A DNA stretch of 64,000 nt, from NCBI GenBank assembly GCA_948567375.1, contig OX419755.1, positions 9,677,001-9,741,000 of the forward strand. Direction: 5' to 3'. How positions within the stretch are numbered: the stretch's first letter is position 1; the number at the start of each line of letters is the position of its first letter. The notes beneath the pieces were generated by a model. That model was not told where the DNA came from, did not search any database, and was given only the letters and a program-made list of their open reading frames with translations. This DNA is from Lunularia cruciata. Lineage: Eukaryota > Streptophyta > Marchantiopsida > Lunulariales > Lunulariaceae. Positions 1-11,899 of this stretch are shown here, one piece after another. A program made the translations under genes and the position numbers.

Positions 1-1242
1 GTGGTAGTTGTGCTCTGCCGGTAACAACTTTTGAGAGAAATATGCAATTGGATGCCATCCGTCATGCCACTCTTGTTGTAGGATTGCTCTTATTGCTATG
101 CCTGATGCATTTGTAGCCAACTTGATTGGATGTTTTGGGTCATACCACTTCAAGATTGGTGCATGTAGCAAGGCGGGTTTCAATTCTTGAAAGGTCAACT
201 CTTGTGCAGTTCCCCATGTCCACTTCTTCCCCTTGCCAAGTAGTGTCATTAAAGGTTGTGCACTTACTCTATGCCCCAAGTAGTCTACTTCAGACTTGCC
301 AACCTCGCACTTTGAGATTTTGGCATACAATCAATTCTGTCTTAGAATCTGGAGGACCTCTCGTAGATGTTGTTTGTGTTCCGACATCATGCTATTATAT
401 TCTAAGATATCGTCCAAGAAGATGATAACAGACTTATCCAAGTATGGACAAAATATGTCATTTCATTAGACTCATGAAAGTGGCAAGTGCATTGGTAAGG
501 CCAAAAGGCATCACAAGATACTCAAAGTGGCCATACTTAGTTCAAAAGGCAATTTTGTACACATCTTCCTCTACAATTCAGATTTGATTGTAACCGCTCT
601 GCAAGTCCAATTTGGTGAAGTATCTCGCTCCATGGAGTTGATCAAACAGGTCATCCATGCAAGGTAAGGGGTGTTTTTTCTTCACTATTTGCTGATTGAG
701 ACCTTGATAGTTAATGCACATGCACATTGTACCATCCTTCTTCTTCACAAACAAGACAAGAGCCCCATATGGTGATATGCTAGGTTGGATGAACCCCTTC
801 TACAAAATCTCCTCAATTTGAGTCTTACACTCTTCCAACTCATGAGATGATAGGTGATATGGGGCCTTACAAGGAGGTGTCTTCCTTGGGGTGTCTCAAT
901 TTTATAATCTACTCTCCTTTTTGGTGGTAATCCTGATGGTAGATCATCGGGAAAGACATCTTGAGATTCATCCACCATAGCCTTCAATTTCTCAAGAATT
1001 TGTCCATCGAGTTGTGCACTCTGAACTTCTCTTATTAGACCTATGAAATATCTATCAGTCTTATAGACAATTGCCGTCCCTATAACATATAGAGGTAGTT
1101 CCTGCCTGTGTGATTTTTCTTTAACCCCAATGATTGACCATTGGTGGGTTCTCACTACTTTCTTCCTCCAATCTACCATAGGGTTGTAATGCTCTATCCA
1201 TGGCATGCCTAAGATTGCATTATAACGGGCTAATTGTATCAC
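1..1242 (-). pseudogene. gypsy pol fragment (reverse transcriptase, start of RNase H), copy D
   Basis: Reverse-strand reading gives the pol N-terminus ([20 protein letters not shown], then a [20 protein letters not shown] stretch) at 1,242-745, closely matching copy A. A frameshift near 815 ends the first open stretch. The rest of the RT can be followed only at nucleotide level against 24,800-25,700, and the bases near position 1 match the RNase H start. In life this would be the polymerase/RNase H part of a chromovirus polyprotein. It is not functional here. Confidence 0.85.
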
Positions 1243-1260
1243 TCGCCACTCAATTGCTTC

Positions 1261-1578
1261 CTAATATTCTCCTACAAAGAGTGTTACCCGTCTAGGTAGT
1301 GATTCAATCCTCTCTGTTTGCCCATTAGGCAACTCTAATTCTTCACTCCCATCTCTCTCTAGATCCATTCCCAATCTTATTGCAACAGAGCGAGATAAAA
1401 AATTCTTGGTTGCTCCCGGATTGATTAACACTCTCACTTGATTGCCTTCTAGGACTCCATTCACAAAAATCAACTGTGAGGTTACCTTTCGGGATCTTTG
1501 TGCATTAGCCTTCTTCCTTCCCTCACTTCTTTGCTTCCTTATTGAGCCAGTAAGGCTGCAAGGTACATTTATTGGCAA
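1261..1578 (-). pseudogene. gypsy retropepsin, copy D
   Basis: About 105 residues with the retroviral-type aspartic protease signature in degenerate form: VLINPGATKNFLSRSVAIRL. The catalytic Asp of the usual D-[ST]-G-A motif is Asn here (NPGA), while copy A keeps Asp (IDPGATENFF). The protease would release Gag and Pol products from the polyprotein. The altered catalytic residue and a stop before pol mark it as inactive. Confidence 0.8.
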
Positions 1579-1599
1579 TCTTTGTTTTCCAAAGTGATT

Positions 1600-3240
1600 T
1601 CTACCTCCTCTTCTTCAATGTGCCTCTTTATGTTGTTCAAAGATTGCCTATATGAAGGCCAAGGGCCTCTAGGGAAACGAGTGCAATAGTTGGTAGATAT
1701 GTGCCTAATACGGCCACAATTGTAATAATGGCGTTGTTCTCTTTGAGTTCCTTCTCCTTGTGGGACTCCATCTCTTTGTTCTTCTACCCGTCCATGCTCC
1801 CCTTGAAGCGGTCATGCTCCTCGATCTCAAAATTGAAGGTTGCCCAATCCTATTAGTATTGGTCCACCCATGTGTGGCATTTTTGCCCAATAATGTTGAG
1901 GTGGAACTACTCCTTCACCTCCACCTAATGCTCTTGCTATTCTCTATGCACAAGCAATGGCTTCAAATACTATGCAAGGATTTTGCACCATGACTTCTTG
2001 GCGAATCCGCTCCTTTAACCCTCATTTGAAATAGTCAAGGGCCTCTACTGGACTCATGTTGGTTATTGCAACTTGTAGATCTAGAAATGTTACCATATAC
2101 TCTTGTACATTGTTCTTCTGTCTCAATCCCCATAGTCGGGTTCGAGCCATCTGCATAGAATCCACCGATTGTAAATTCGTCAGCAATCCTTCTTGCATTG
2201 CTGTCCACGTGACCTCCCTTCTCTCTGCCAACATGGAACGTTCACATACCATCATACCATGTGAGGGCTTTATCGGTCAAATACCCACATGCAAACACAC
2301 TTACAGCATGCTCCGTGATCTTTGTTGAGAACAATCAAAAATATCAATTCATTCTCAAGATTTAATTTTGCACTACTCCCATCATATGCTGCCCCTTGTA
2401 AGGCTCGATGTTGCAAGTCTTCTTCATCCGGAGTAGCAATGTGGCTTCATTATTGATAGGGTTTGTAGGCACAAGTGCCTCTCCAAGTACTTCAATCACA
2501 AGTATTGGGTTTTGCAATGGCTCTTCTTCTTGCATGGCTTGATTGTTCCTGAGGATGTGCACTTGAGTTTATAATGTCTCCATGGTCATCTTAATCTCTT
2601 AAATTCTTTCAACATCCCTTGCATCCCTTGCATTAGCTCTTGTAATTATGGATCCATGGTTCATACACCACTCAATTGCTAATGTCTACTTCAATACAGA
2701 GTCAATATGATCACTCTAGAAGGCGCACAAACTATTGGAACTACCATTGGGACCTCAAAAGCTATCACTCGTTGATAATACTCCTTGCCAAAATTCCTAA
2801 CCACAAAATCTCTAAACATCACTTTCGATCTCACTACATAACGGATTTCTACTTGAGTGTTGAAAGGGAGAGGATTTGGGATATTCACATCCATATCATC
2901 ATAATAGAATGTAGATTGTCAAATTCCACTCTCTGTCATATATCACCATAGGTAGAATCATTGGGTTTGGTGAGTTCATCACCCTATCCATGAATTCTAC
3001 ACCAAAATGATAAACTAGCAATACCCTCATTTGCTCACGCTAGATGTACATAACCTTGATGTGGAATGGATTTGGAAATGGAAAGCTAGGTGCGAGAAAT
3101 TGTCCTCCCAGTGCATCCATCTCATCCACTCTCTAAAGTCCTTCCTAAGTCTAACAAAAATTCTATATGTTCTCCACCTCACATTACTCAATTTTAGTAG
3201 TTCGTGCTCTTCCAAGAGGAGTGATCCACTCTCTTGGACT
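1600..3240 (-). pseudogene. gypsy gag remnants, copy D
   Basis: Broken gag. Recognisable blocks in reverse-strand order are the leader and N-terminus (about 3,240-2,690), a middle block (2,562-2,362) and the core Gag block with FLDLQVAITNMSPVEALDYF (2,255-2,022), all matching copy A at 22,447-23,734. The zinc-knuckle region near 1,690-1,735 keeps NCGRIRHIST but has lost the first Cys (Tyr) and shifts frame at the last one. Gag would form the particle and bind RNA. Confidence 0.75.
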
Positions 3241-3262
3241 AAGACACTCGCTCTAGCACCAT

Positions 3263-3587
3263 TGTAATACTCCAAGGACAAGAGAAGAGAGAAAACACAT
3301 ATTACACACTCAAACATTTGGTGCCAAAAGGAACACCTTCTCTTTATTCTGTAGACAAAGAGGATCTCCTCCAAGGAAGCTCAACCATAGGATTAGGCAC
3401 ACAGTAGGTGATATGTCCGCAAGCTCCACCCTTGGATTACTTACTTGGATGGGTGACATGTCGGTCTAGGTCCTATCTGGTTGGTCAAACAAGCTTTGAC
3501 CGGAGGCAGTCTTTCAAGGAATCTTCCTATAGGAGTCTCATAATCACGTGAGTAAGGTACCATTGGAAAGCTCTCGATGAGACAAAG
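3263..3587 (-). repeat. partial LTR of gypsy copy D
   Basis: On the reverse strand this matches the R/U5 half of the copy A LTR (about 21,985-22,306), including the GTCTACAGAATAAAG box and the TCTCTCTTCTCTTGTCC tail, and ends TATTACA just before the primer site at about 3,251-3,262. The primer site reads TGGTGCTAGAG, compared with TGGTATCAGAG in copy A. Similarity to the A LTR stops at about 3,587. Confidence 0.75.
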
Positions 3588-4539
3588 CAACATAACATGA
3601 ACCCAAAAGTAAAGATTGACTTATAATACATATATTATCTTAAATTTTTTATAAGAGATAGGTGTGGTTCATTTATTGGGTTGAGTAATAGTTCAAATAA
3701 TATTCAAACTAATAGAATATTTACATAGTTTTGTACATCTCACATGTATAGATTTAAAAAAATAAACATTCAAATAAGACCAAAATCTGACATTTTTTTT
3801 AATCTAAAAGCTTGATATAATTATGAAACATTGAGAGCATAAAGAATATTCCCACATCTTTATATTTTTCCTTGTGAAATAAGAAGTTGCAAAAATAAAT
3901 ATAATACCATCTAGTGGTGGTGAACGAAGAAGGTAGCCCTTGCATTCAAAAAAACTTTCTAGAAGGCATAGAAACTCAAAAATTTGCATTTGGTATTAAA
4001 AGGTTTGTCTCTTTCAGTTGGAATTACATAAAAAGAAGAAAAATAAGATGAATTATGTAGAACATTGAGTCAAGAATCTTGATGACATATTATTCATAGA
4101 ACATGGATAGATCTCTAAAATAGTGGATCTAAAGTAGTGAACACTCCTATATACATGAAAGGAAGATGATTTCTTTGTCAATTCTTTGTCAAGAAAAACA
4201 AATGTGCTACTTATCATGTTGGTGTTAATGTGCGACTTTGGCTATCTCTTATAGAATATTTTTGGGAAAGTTTATGTTTCATCTCTCATGAAAATGATTT
4301 ATCTCATTTTAGGTGGCACACCCTATGGTACTAGCAATATGTCATGAATCATGATAAATGATAGTTGTACATCACTCAAAGATATCTTTTCATTGATGCT
4401 TTTAAATTAAGAAGAGTTAAGATTATTTAAAATTATACCAATATTTTTCTAATTACTTGTATGGTATAAGTGCAATTTAGACTAGCCAAGTGAATCCAAC
4501 AAAATGAAAAGGATTCTTGTCTAAATGAAAAAGGGAGAC
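3588..4539. other. AT-rich spacer, nothing recognised
   Basis: No open frame over about 62 codons and no similarity to other parts of the window was found. A short reverse-strand open frame at 3,804-3,989 is phenylalanine-rich and looks like chance in AT-rich DNA. Confidence 0.6.
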
Positions 4540-4680
4540 AAGGTAGAAAACACGAAGGATGGGAAGACCCCATCAAGCCGTACAAGGGAGAGACAAAAAA
4601 AGGTAAAATGGGACTAAGCCCCAATAGAGTCTATATGAGAAATCTACCCTACTGCACCTAAGATATCCGAGCTATGCAAG
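4540..4680 (+). repeat. short interspersed repeat, copy 1 of 4
   Basis: This ~140-bp segment contains GAAGGATGGGAAGACC, CATCAAGCCGTACAAGGG, GACTAAGCCCCAATAG and GATATCCGAGCTAT in order. The same string of blocks recurs at 6,612, 7,100 and 15,045, always in the same orientation. There is no coding capacity and no obvious terminal inverted repeat. It could be a SINE, the end of a longer unknown element, or an LTR fragment. Confidence 0.75.
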
Positions 4681-4839
4681 TCATATAGTCTACAAACAAT
4701 TGGAGCATCCAAAGAAGCATCACCTAGTGTGATTACTCTCCTATGGATTGCACTAGCCATTGACCTCTATAGAGCAATGGAAACGCATTGTCTAAAATAT
4801 ACTACAAAGAATGAGAGCTAGAGTTGTAACCCTTGGCGC

Positions 4840-5890
4840 CTAACATGATAAGCTCTCATGCACTCCTTGAAAAATGTCTTGAATGCTATGTCCATCACTC
4901 CATATAACTCCAAGGCTAGAGGAACAAAGAAGTGACCTTGTGCATGCCCCTATACTTGGAGTACGACTTGTTCTTGTCACCGCCCATCCAAGGGGATGGG
5001 TAATCACTCCTTCCAAAACTATATCTTGCATAAGGTCCATAACCACAACATCCACTACGGTCACCAGATCATCTCAGACCAAGTATAAGTTTGCCCTGAC
5101 ACATGTTGTCTGCAAAGCATATGTCTGCAAGCATGCTCTCTCTAAGCCAAATATCCATCCTCTTGTGCCATAGAAAACTTTATGTCCCTAATAGCATCAT
5201 GGGTAGCTATCCTTTGTACTCCAAAAGGACATTGTGTCATATGGACCGTTGTTGCATCTAGTGTAGAACCACACTCACAAGTGAGTAATGAAGGTGTAGA
5301 TAGGTGGACCAAACCTAGGCAAAACCTAATCCTTGTAAAGAAAGTAGCTGGTGCAAGTCAAAATGCCCTAATGCACAATTGAGCTAGGACCCAAGAGCCT
5401 ACACCCTTGCCAAAGCAAGAGCAAAGACGTGCTCTAGTAGCTTGAGAGCAATGGACGAGTCAACTAAAAGAGAATGTAGCATATGCTCACACTCTTGCTC
5501 TATCAAAGACAATTGTGAACCTCTAGTTCAATCTAACAATAGTGAAGCAAAACATGGAAAGTCCTTGCATGCCCGTGGGGATAGACTATCTCTTTTCTGC
5601 CGCATTAACATATGGAGAGAAAAGGGATTCCTCCTCCACCTTTGTCACATAAGTCTTCAAAACCGGCCTATTAACAACCACAAAATGAGAGGAAAGTAGG
5701 GGTGCTATAGAGCACAACTATCCAAAAACACTATAGGTGCCGTCTCCTCCATAGATAGCAAGCCAACCCCTCCACACAAGATCGGCAGAGCCATTTGTCT
5801 ACGTGCTAAATCCGGTATCACACACTCACATATCCTTGGTCCAATAATATCACCAAAAACTCCCATAATCCTCCTATCAATGTCTAAATA
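4840..5890 (-). pseudogene. decayed retroelement C-terminal region, possibly non-LTR type
   Basis: Two reverse-strand blocks resemble the region C-terminal to the reverse transcriptase of certain non-LTR-like elements. One at 5,709-5,820 reads RQMALPILCGGVGLLSMEET and is followed by AP and an aliphatic stretch; the GG(V/L)GL...AP pattern is typical. One at 4,857-4,948 reads FVPLALELYGVMDIAFKTFF, resembling the F-P-x-x-x-E-x-x-G motif of a C-terminal nuclease-like domain. Stops and frameshifts separate them, and no RT core is visible. Assignment rests on motif memory only. Confidence 0.35.
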
Positions 5891-6611
5891 GGTATGTTCA
5901 GTATATTAAAAAGATTCAGCAAATCAAGTTTTAAGAGCAAGAGGCAATCGTTAAATAGGAGAGATGAAACTCAAAAGCATGAACATATGACATAGAATGT
6001 GGTTTTTTGGATTCTAGATGTAATTCATGGATTATGAACATGAATTTGAAGTGTGCTTCAATTCCAAAAATTTAAAGGCACGAGGAAGCCAAAATTCCTA
6101 AAAATATAATTCTTGGATTATGAACATGAATTTGAAGTGTGCTTCAATTCCAGAAGTTTAAAGGCATGGGGAAGCCAAAATTCCTTAAAGTTGGAAATTT
6201 TCAAGAGTCTTTATATAATCTGAATGTAATTTTAGGTTGAATTCTATTTGTTTAAGAGAGGATATATACACATATTCAAAATGTGTCAAAATTCAATTGG
6301 GGCTTAGCCCATTTTATCTCTTGTATTGTATCCTTATAGGTCTTGATAAGGTCTTTCCATCTTGGTATCCTATGCGGTCGCTCATTTTCAATTTTTTTTA
6401 TGTGTCCGTTTCAAGTAGACATTCACTTTCTTTGGCATTTACTATTTCTGTAGAAAACAAAACATTCACGAAAACATATACTCTCTACTATTTCTGTTCA
6501 TTTCCTCTTTCCTTTCATTTTCTTACTAAGTCTAAGAAAATACATCAAGTTTGAGATTTCCTAGAGGTATAAGATGAGATAGTGTTTCTTGAATCTAGTA
6601 AAAAAGTAACC
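5891..6611. other. spacer with one local duplication, no gene recognised
   Basis: Apart from the duplication at 6,029-6,188, no structure was recognised. A 105-codon forward frame at 6,237-6,554 is Phe/Ser/Tyr-rich, has no recognisable domain and is best read as chance. Confidence 0.5.
6029..6188 (+). repeat. tandem duplication of an ~86-bp unit
   Basis: GGATTATGAACATGAATTTG begins at 6,029 and again at 6,115. The copies stay similar through GAAGTGTGCTTCAATTCC and GAAGCCAAAATTCCT. Divergence is slight, so the duplication is fairly recent. Confidence 0.85.
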
Positions 6612-6757
6612 ACAAAGAACACAAGAAGGATGGTAAGACCCATCAAGCCATAAAAGAGAGAGACAAACTAGGTACAGAATGGGGCTAGGACACAATAGTA
6701 TCGATATGAGAAGTTTGCCTTATCGCACTTGAGATATCTCAGCTGAGCTATACAAGA
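6612..6757 (+). repeat. short interspersed repeat, copy 2 of 4
   Basis: This has the same ordered blocks as at 4,540 (GAAGGATGGTAAGACC, CATCAAGCCATAAAAG, ATATGAGAAGTTTGCC, GAGATATCTCAGCT) with more substitutions. It is non-coding. Confidence 0.7.
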
Positions 6758-7099
6758 CAAGGTTTGTACTGGAATCCTGAATTATTGCTAGGGTGATTGC
6801 TCTCTTGAATCCAAAGTGGTTTGCACCGTATGGAAAATGCCTCTTGATGAATTGGGCAAAGTCCTTGAGTTTGCCCATGTGTTTAAATTGGTTTGTACGC
6901 TTAAGAATTACACCTTCTTTAAATCAGATTGATAACTATACCATAGAGTTATTTGGTTCGCTTATTCCTCACCCTGGCCACAAGGGAAACCATCAGACAA
7001 ATAGTGCATTTAAATATCGTAATTTTCTATTTAAATCTAATTCTCAATGTATTTAAATAGAGCATCTATAATATCTTACTCCCCTCAACACATTCGAGA

Positions 7100-7205
7100 A
7101 AGGCAGAAAGGCAACCGCGTAGCAAACACGAAGGATAGAAGACCCCATCAAGCCGAAAGACAAAAAGGAGAGACAAAAGAGGTAAAATGGGACTAGAAAG
7201 GTTCT
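7100..7205 (+). repeat. short interspersed repeat, copy 3 of 4 (partial)
   Basis: This starts AGAAAGGCAACCGCGTAGC, matching the start of the copy at 15,045 (GGCGACCGCGTAGG). It continues through ACGAAGGATAGAAGACCCC and GGTAAAATGGGACTAG, then diverges, so the 3' half seen in copies 1, 2 and 4 is missing. Confidence 0.7.
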
Positions 7206-7954
7206 AGAAAACTGCAGAATAGTTCCAGTCTTGGTTGACGTCAAAACTTATCCCAACCATGTCAGCTAAAGATTTTGCCACTTGGAACTGCACATGTGTC
7301 GAGAAACCCCACAGTTTCTGAAACAACTGCGTCAACCCAAGATGCTCTTTACTTCGGTCCAACCCTTCTTCTTCTTGACTGGACCATGACTTTAGTCACT
7401 GGTTCGAGAATTCTGTACTGTATGTTCAACGAGAAGGTAGATATCGGACGGTTTTACTGCAACTTAAAGCAGTTCATCTGATGTTAGATGGAGGCGAGGA
7501 ACAGTGAGGATAGCACAGTAGTTCAGAGAAAGGATTTCTTAGGGTTTATCAATTGTCGAAGAATGTGGAGTAGACGATCTCGTCTGGAACTGTCGGTCGT
7601 TCGGATCGTGAGGGGAAGTGTGACTGGGATGTGACATTGGAGTAGATTTTAGGCTAGTATGGACACGTGAATATGGAATGTGATCAGGTGGAGAGAGAGT
7701 GGAGGAAAAGAAGGAAGAGGGGAGATGTGTACTGCAAGGTTTAAGAACCGCGGGTTACGGATGGAACACATTTCGGGAGATGTGTGTCTTGATCCGGATT
7801 ATGTCAGGGATCGATCGAGGTTGGAGATCGCCGGTGGGGTGGACCAATGAGGTGGTGCGATCGAAATTGGATTTTGAGATCGGAGGCGCGTTTGGGCACT
7901 GAATAGGCCACGAGTGAGGTTAATGATCTGAAAGTTTTGGAAGGTTGAGAAGTT
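7206..7954 (+). promoter_or_regulatory. upstream region and likely 5' UTR of the acyltransferase gene
   Basis: Base composition becomes more G-rich than the flanking repeats, as expected for the 5' region of a plant gene. I see no convincing TATA box. Several ATGs precede the chosen start, including a 67-codon frame at 7,699-7,902 that could act as an upstream ORF if transcribed. The transcription start cannot be placed from sequence alone. Confidence 0.4.
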
Positions 7955-10901
7955 ATGGAGGAAAAAGGAGGTGTGGAGCTGGGGCAGCAGAAGATCACGC
8001 AGTGGCGAGCCAACATAAGGTCGTTGAAGGAGCGGGTGAGGGCAAGGTTTCGGGTGGCGTGCGTTCCTCGCAGTTTTCTTCGGCAATCTCAGAGGCAGCC
8101 TGGTGTCGGATGGCGTGCAACCGCCACTGGTTTGGTGGTTGCGCGAGTGTTTCAGGGCAACATAGTTTTGGCTCGCGTTGCCCAGGGCATGGCACGGGAC
8201 GAGTGGCAGAAGCGGATGGGTAGACTTAGTGATTTCTTACCGCAGTTTCGGATATTTGCGGCTTCAGTGGCTGCAGGATCTGTAGCTCAATCCGAGTCTG
8301 CCCAGGCGGAAGCCCTCGCACTTCCTTCGGGTTCGCGTTTCCTGAAATCCAGAGTCGAAACAGGTTATGGCGACTACGACGTCTCGCTTTCTTTGTATGG
8401 AGGCCTCCCGGACTATGAAGGTCTGTATTGTACTAATTTGGAAGTCTTGTAACGACTTTCTGAATTTTTTACGGAATTAGTGTGTGATCTCTATCTTCTG
8501 AAGCTACGCAAGCTGTGGGGTAAATGTGGAACTCGTTAATCGGCAGAAGTTCAATGTCGAGCTACTCTCATCTTCCACCACCGTCTAAGCGAGATCTAGC
8601 TCTTCCTAGTTCTGTGTGCAGATCGCGCTAAGTCTGTGGTTTAGTAATGTTTCTCACGATGTGACTCGTTTGGCATACAGCCTCTATTCTTACTCCAGGG
8701 GTTAAGACGGAAGTGCCGGAAGAGTCTCGACTTTTGCGAATGATGCAGGCCCTCGCGATACCTCTCATAGGAAATGCTTGTCACATTTTTATGCATGGCT
8801 TCAATTCAACCGAGGTACTTGTGATGCGCCTATAACTCATTTTGATTGATAGTACTAAGTTCGCGGTATTTGTTTTGCTTGTCAATGTACAGTGAGATTG
8901 AAAGCTGTCGATGGGGACTATGCCTTAAAGTGCCAGCAAGTTTTCTCTATACATTAGTCATTTGTCTGCTTTCTGCATTTTCTTCCCAGGGTTGCCGACA
9001 TTTTGGTTTCTCATCCTCTGCTGCCGTTGTCACCTCGTATCATGTAATTGAATCTATGCAGGTGTATGGTGCCGAGAAGATGCAGCATGCAGTATTTAAT
9101 CGAGCACCTGGTCAACCATTAATCACTGTGAGTATTTGAATTTTAATTTTTTTGAATGTACGTCCATCCTTTCATGACCTGTATACATTTAGGTCTCGAT
9201 GGTCATCTTACTACTGATAAATCTATCGATTAACGAGGCTAATTCAACGTTGGTGGACTGTGCAGGTTAGCAATCATGCAGCCGCTGTTGACGATCCTTT
9301 TGTGATCTCCTCTATCCTCCCACCTCACAAGCTTCTGAACTCGAAACATCTCAGGTGGACGCTGTGTGCTTCAGACAAATGCTTTGGGAATGCAGCAACT
9401 TCTGCTTTCTTTCGAAGCGTGAAAGTCTTGCCTCTGACTAAAGGACACGGTGTTTTTCAAGAGGTACATCTTTATGTTCCTAGTACACTGTCTTCGCTCG
9501 TAGTTGGTACAGGCCACTTCAATATTATATATTCTATCTTCGTTGTGTCAACTTATACCTTTGAGCATATCTGCAAGTCTTTTTCCAGCACGTCTTCTCA
9601 ACAGCTGATTCTGCTGATTTCTCTTTTCATCATCTTCTCCAGGGCATGGAGGTAGCCCTTGCCAAGCTGAATCGTGGTGACTGGGTCCATATCTTCCCCG
9701 AGGGTAGCCGGTCTCGCGATGGGAATTTGGCGCTTTTCAAGAGAGGAGTTGGAAGGTAAACTTGTAGCACATTTCTCTTTAAGATGACAAAGTCGATTGT
9801 AACAGTATGGTTCGAAGTTAATATGCCCGTCAACGCTCTGTTTCTTGTCTACCTGGTTGGCTCTCTCTGTGTTGGTGGGTGGACTATCTGTCCTTCCTGT
9901 TTGAGATATCCGGAACAGGGGCCTTGTTCGTGTGTAGTGCTTTTAGTTTCCACGGTTAGCAACCTAACGTGCTGTAGTTGAGACTTTTTTGCCGCCCAAT
10001 AACAAGTGCCCTTAGCGATCTATCGCACAATTTCAAGTTGTGACTATTTTCTTGCGGGGTTATTGCAGACTTGTATTGGATTCTCAAAATCTACCTTTGG
10101 TGGTACCTTTCATTCACACTGGCATGGAAGGGGTCATGCCGATTGGACAGAAACATTTTTCTACTGGCAAGAAGGTACCGGACGGTTCATTTGTCTCATT
10201 TGTGATGGTATTAATTGGAGCTCATGGCCTCTGTTGGTTTTTCTGTCAAGTTTTCCTGATTGGGTGTGTGTCCCGTATTGCTGCAGGTGACCGTAATAGT
10301 AGGCGATCCTATTCAGCTAGATGACCTAGTCAAGAAACATAGCGAGGAAGGAATCTCCAAAGCTGTTCTGTATGATGCAATCGCTTTGCGAATTGAAGAG
10401 AGAATGTGGAAGATGAAAAAGGAGCTGGACGAGCTTGTTACTTTGAAGCAAATCTTAGAAAAAGAAGGTGCAAAGATCAAAGTACACGTGGTTGAGGAGG
10501 TAGATGGTATATGGCAGTATGTGGACTGGGAAGCTCAGGGTTTTCTCACCAGCAATTCAGACTCTACTTACTGCAGCCGCCCTTCGCTTCAAATAGACGA
10601 CAAGCTTATCACCACAGATGCGAGGCACGATATTGAGGAGAGTTTAAGTCTGGAATCGCGTGACTCTGGACTGCTAAGTCCTAAGCACTACCCTGAGAGT
10701 GAAACTGAAGTGACTCTTACAGATATATATCATGGTGCACTGAAGAGGATACAGGGCCATGTGGATCCATCTATGTTGATGGGCTTTGCTGCTAGAAGCT
10801 TTTTAAGGTACAGGACACAAAACGAGGAGAAGCAGGAAACTCGGAGCTGGAGATACTGGAGTAGATTCGGGATGGCTGTAGATAATGCTTTGTACAGTTA
10901 G
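7955..10901 (+). CDS. tafazzin-type phospholipid/glycerol acyltransferase, 7 exons
   Basis: Predicted CDS is join(7955..8420, 8699..8814, 9062..9127, 9266..9463, 9643..9755, 10069..10174, 10287..10901), 559 residues. Every junction is GT-AG and every phase matches. Motifs of the glycerolipid acyltransferase family are NHAAAVD (H220, D225; the catalytic HX4D), FPEGSRS (300-306; substrate binding) and VPFIHTGM (332-339). A conserved MGFAARSFL block lies near the C-terminus (520). By homology to Arabidopsis At1g78690/At3g05510-type proteins it should transfer an acyl group to a lysophospholipid at a membrane; substrate and location are inferred. Residues about 110-155 and 430-500 are poorly conserved, Ser/acid-rich linkers that may make it longer than seed-plant relatives. 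The Met at 7,955 was chosen because the LKERVRARFRVA stretch that follows fits the family N-terminus. It is the only intact gene in the window. Confidence 0.9.
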
Positions 10902-11120
10902 TTATATTTTTATGAAGGAGTGGAGGAGTTGCTCTGACATTTTGATCGCGATGTCGTTGGATTGTTACTAGTACAAGCACCGTTTGGGCAGATACACAGT
11001 TTTTACGGTTAGAATTAATCCCCTGTGGTGTGCTCTCCTCTTAGCTTTTGGTTTGTGTCACAAGTAGAAGGAACGTAGTTGTAAATACGGGATTCCTGAG
11101 CTGCGCCACCCCCGCTCTCC
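10902..11120 (+). other. probable 3' UTR of the acyltransferase gene
   Basis: Non-coding sequence just after the TAG at 10,899-10,901. No canonical AATAAA was seen; AT-rich near-matches occur (for example TTAATC near 11,010 and GTAAATAC near 11,080). Plant polyadenylation signals are loose, so the end is not fixed. Confidence 0.4.
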
Positions 11121-11899
11121 TAACGAGGAGACGACGAATTTGTTGTTCCACTCCATGTGGAGTTTAACCAGGAGTTCAGTGAGAGCTTGCAGCTCGTGGT
11201 GCTTAAGAATCTTCCCCAGGACCTTGTTGGTTTTAGTTTATTTCGAGTCATCCAGATGTCGATGCGCATACCCTGTGGCTGAGTCTTGGCTCTTTCGAAT
11301 GACACGTCTTACCAGCGTCTTGCCTTCCAGAGTGTTTTCATTTCTGCAGTTCTACATCGCAGTATCGTCGATGATGGTTTTGGGAGTTCGTTTTGTTCTT
11401 CTTTTCCCCGTATTTCTTCTTAAATGGTTCAGTATGTCCCTCGACATAGTCTCATCGTTGGCATTGGCATAGTAGAGAAAAGATATTCCCCTCAAAAAGA
11501 AATGTATCCTACAGGATACGACCAAGAACGAGGAAACTCTTTGTAAAATTCATGGTTCTTGGTGTCCAACATTCCTTGATAACAGTAGTGGTAATGTTCG
11601 GTAACATAATGGTTCTTGGTAATTCTCGATAGCAAATCTAAAATTTAAAATCCTCTGAAAAGTGTTACTTCTTTAAGAGTCAGTAATGAATCCAGAATCA
11701 TGGAGTTCTTTAGTCTACAAATCATTAACATATATGACCTCGAACTAGCTCCGAAAAGCATCAGTTCTAACAAGCATCTGGTAACGTAACAAGGACTGCA
11801 ACCTACAAGCAATTGTAATACGCACCGAACCTAAAACTCATCAATTATCGATTACCGTAAACTAGATATAAGCTTAGACACAGTTTCTGCGTCTATCTA

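Larger units (their letters stand above)
1..3587 (-). mobile_element. Ty3/gypsy retrotransposon copy D, cut by window edge
   Basis: Reverse-strand LTR retrotransposon of the same family as the fuller copy at 21,567-28,241. From right to left it shows a partial LTR, a primer-site region, gag, retropepsin, reverse transcriptase and the beginning of RNase H; the rest lies beyond base 1. Base 1 corresponds to about base 25,707 of the other copy. All frames contain stops or frameshifts, so it is a dead copy. The LTR lacks the upstream ~420 bp present in copy A, either by truncation at 3,587 or because this is a different LTR subfamily. Confidence 0.9.

Noticed and set aside
7699-7902. 67-codon forward frame just upstream of the acyltransferase
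   Set aside because: It could be an upstream ORF but has no protein-like features; not enough to call a gene.
11140-11472. 110-codon hydrophobic forward frame downstream of the gene
   Set aside because: No domain, overlaps a reverse frame of similar quality, and lies next to a decayed region.
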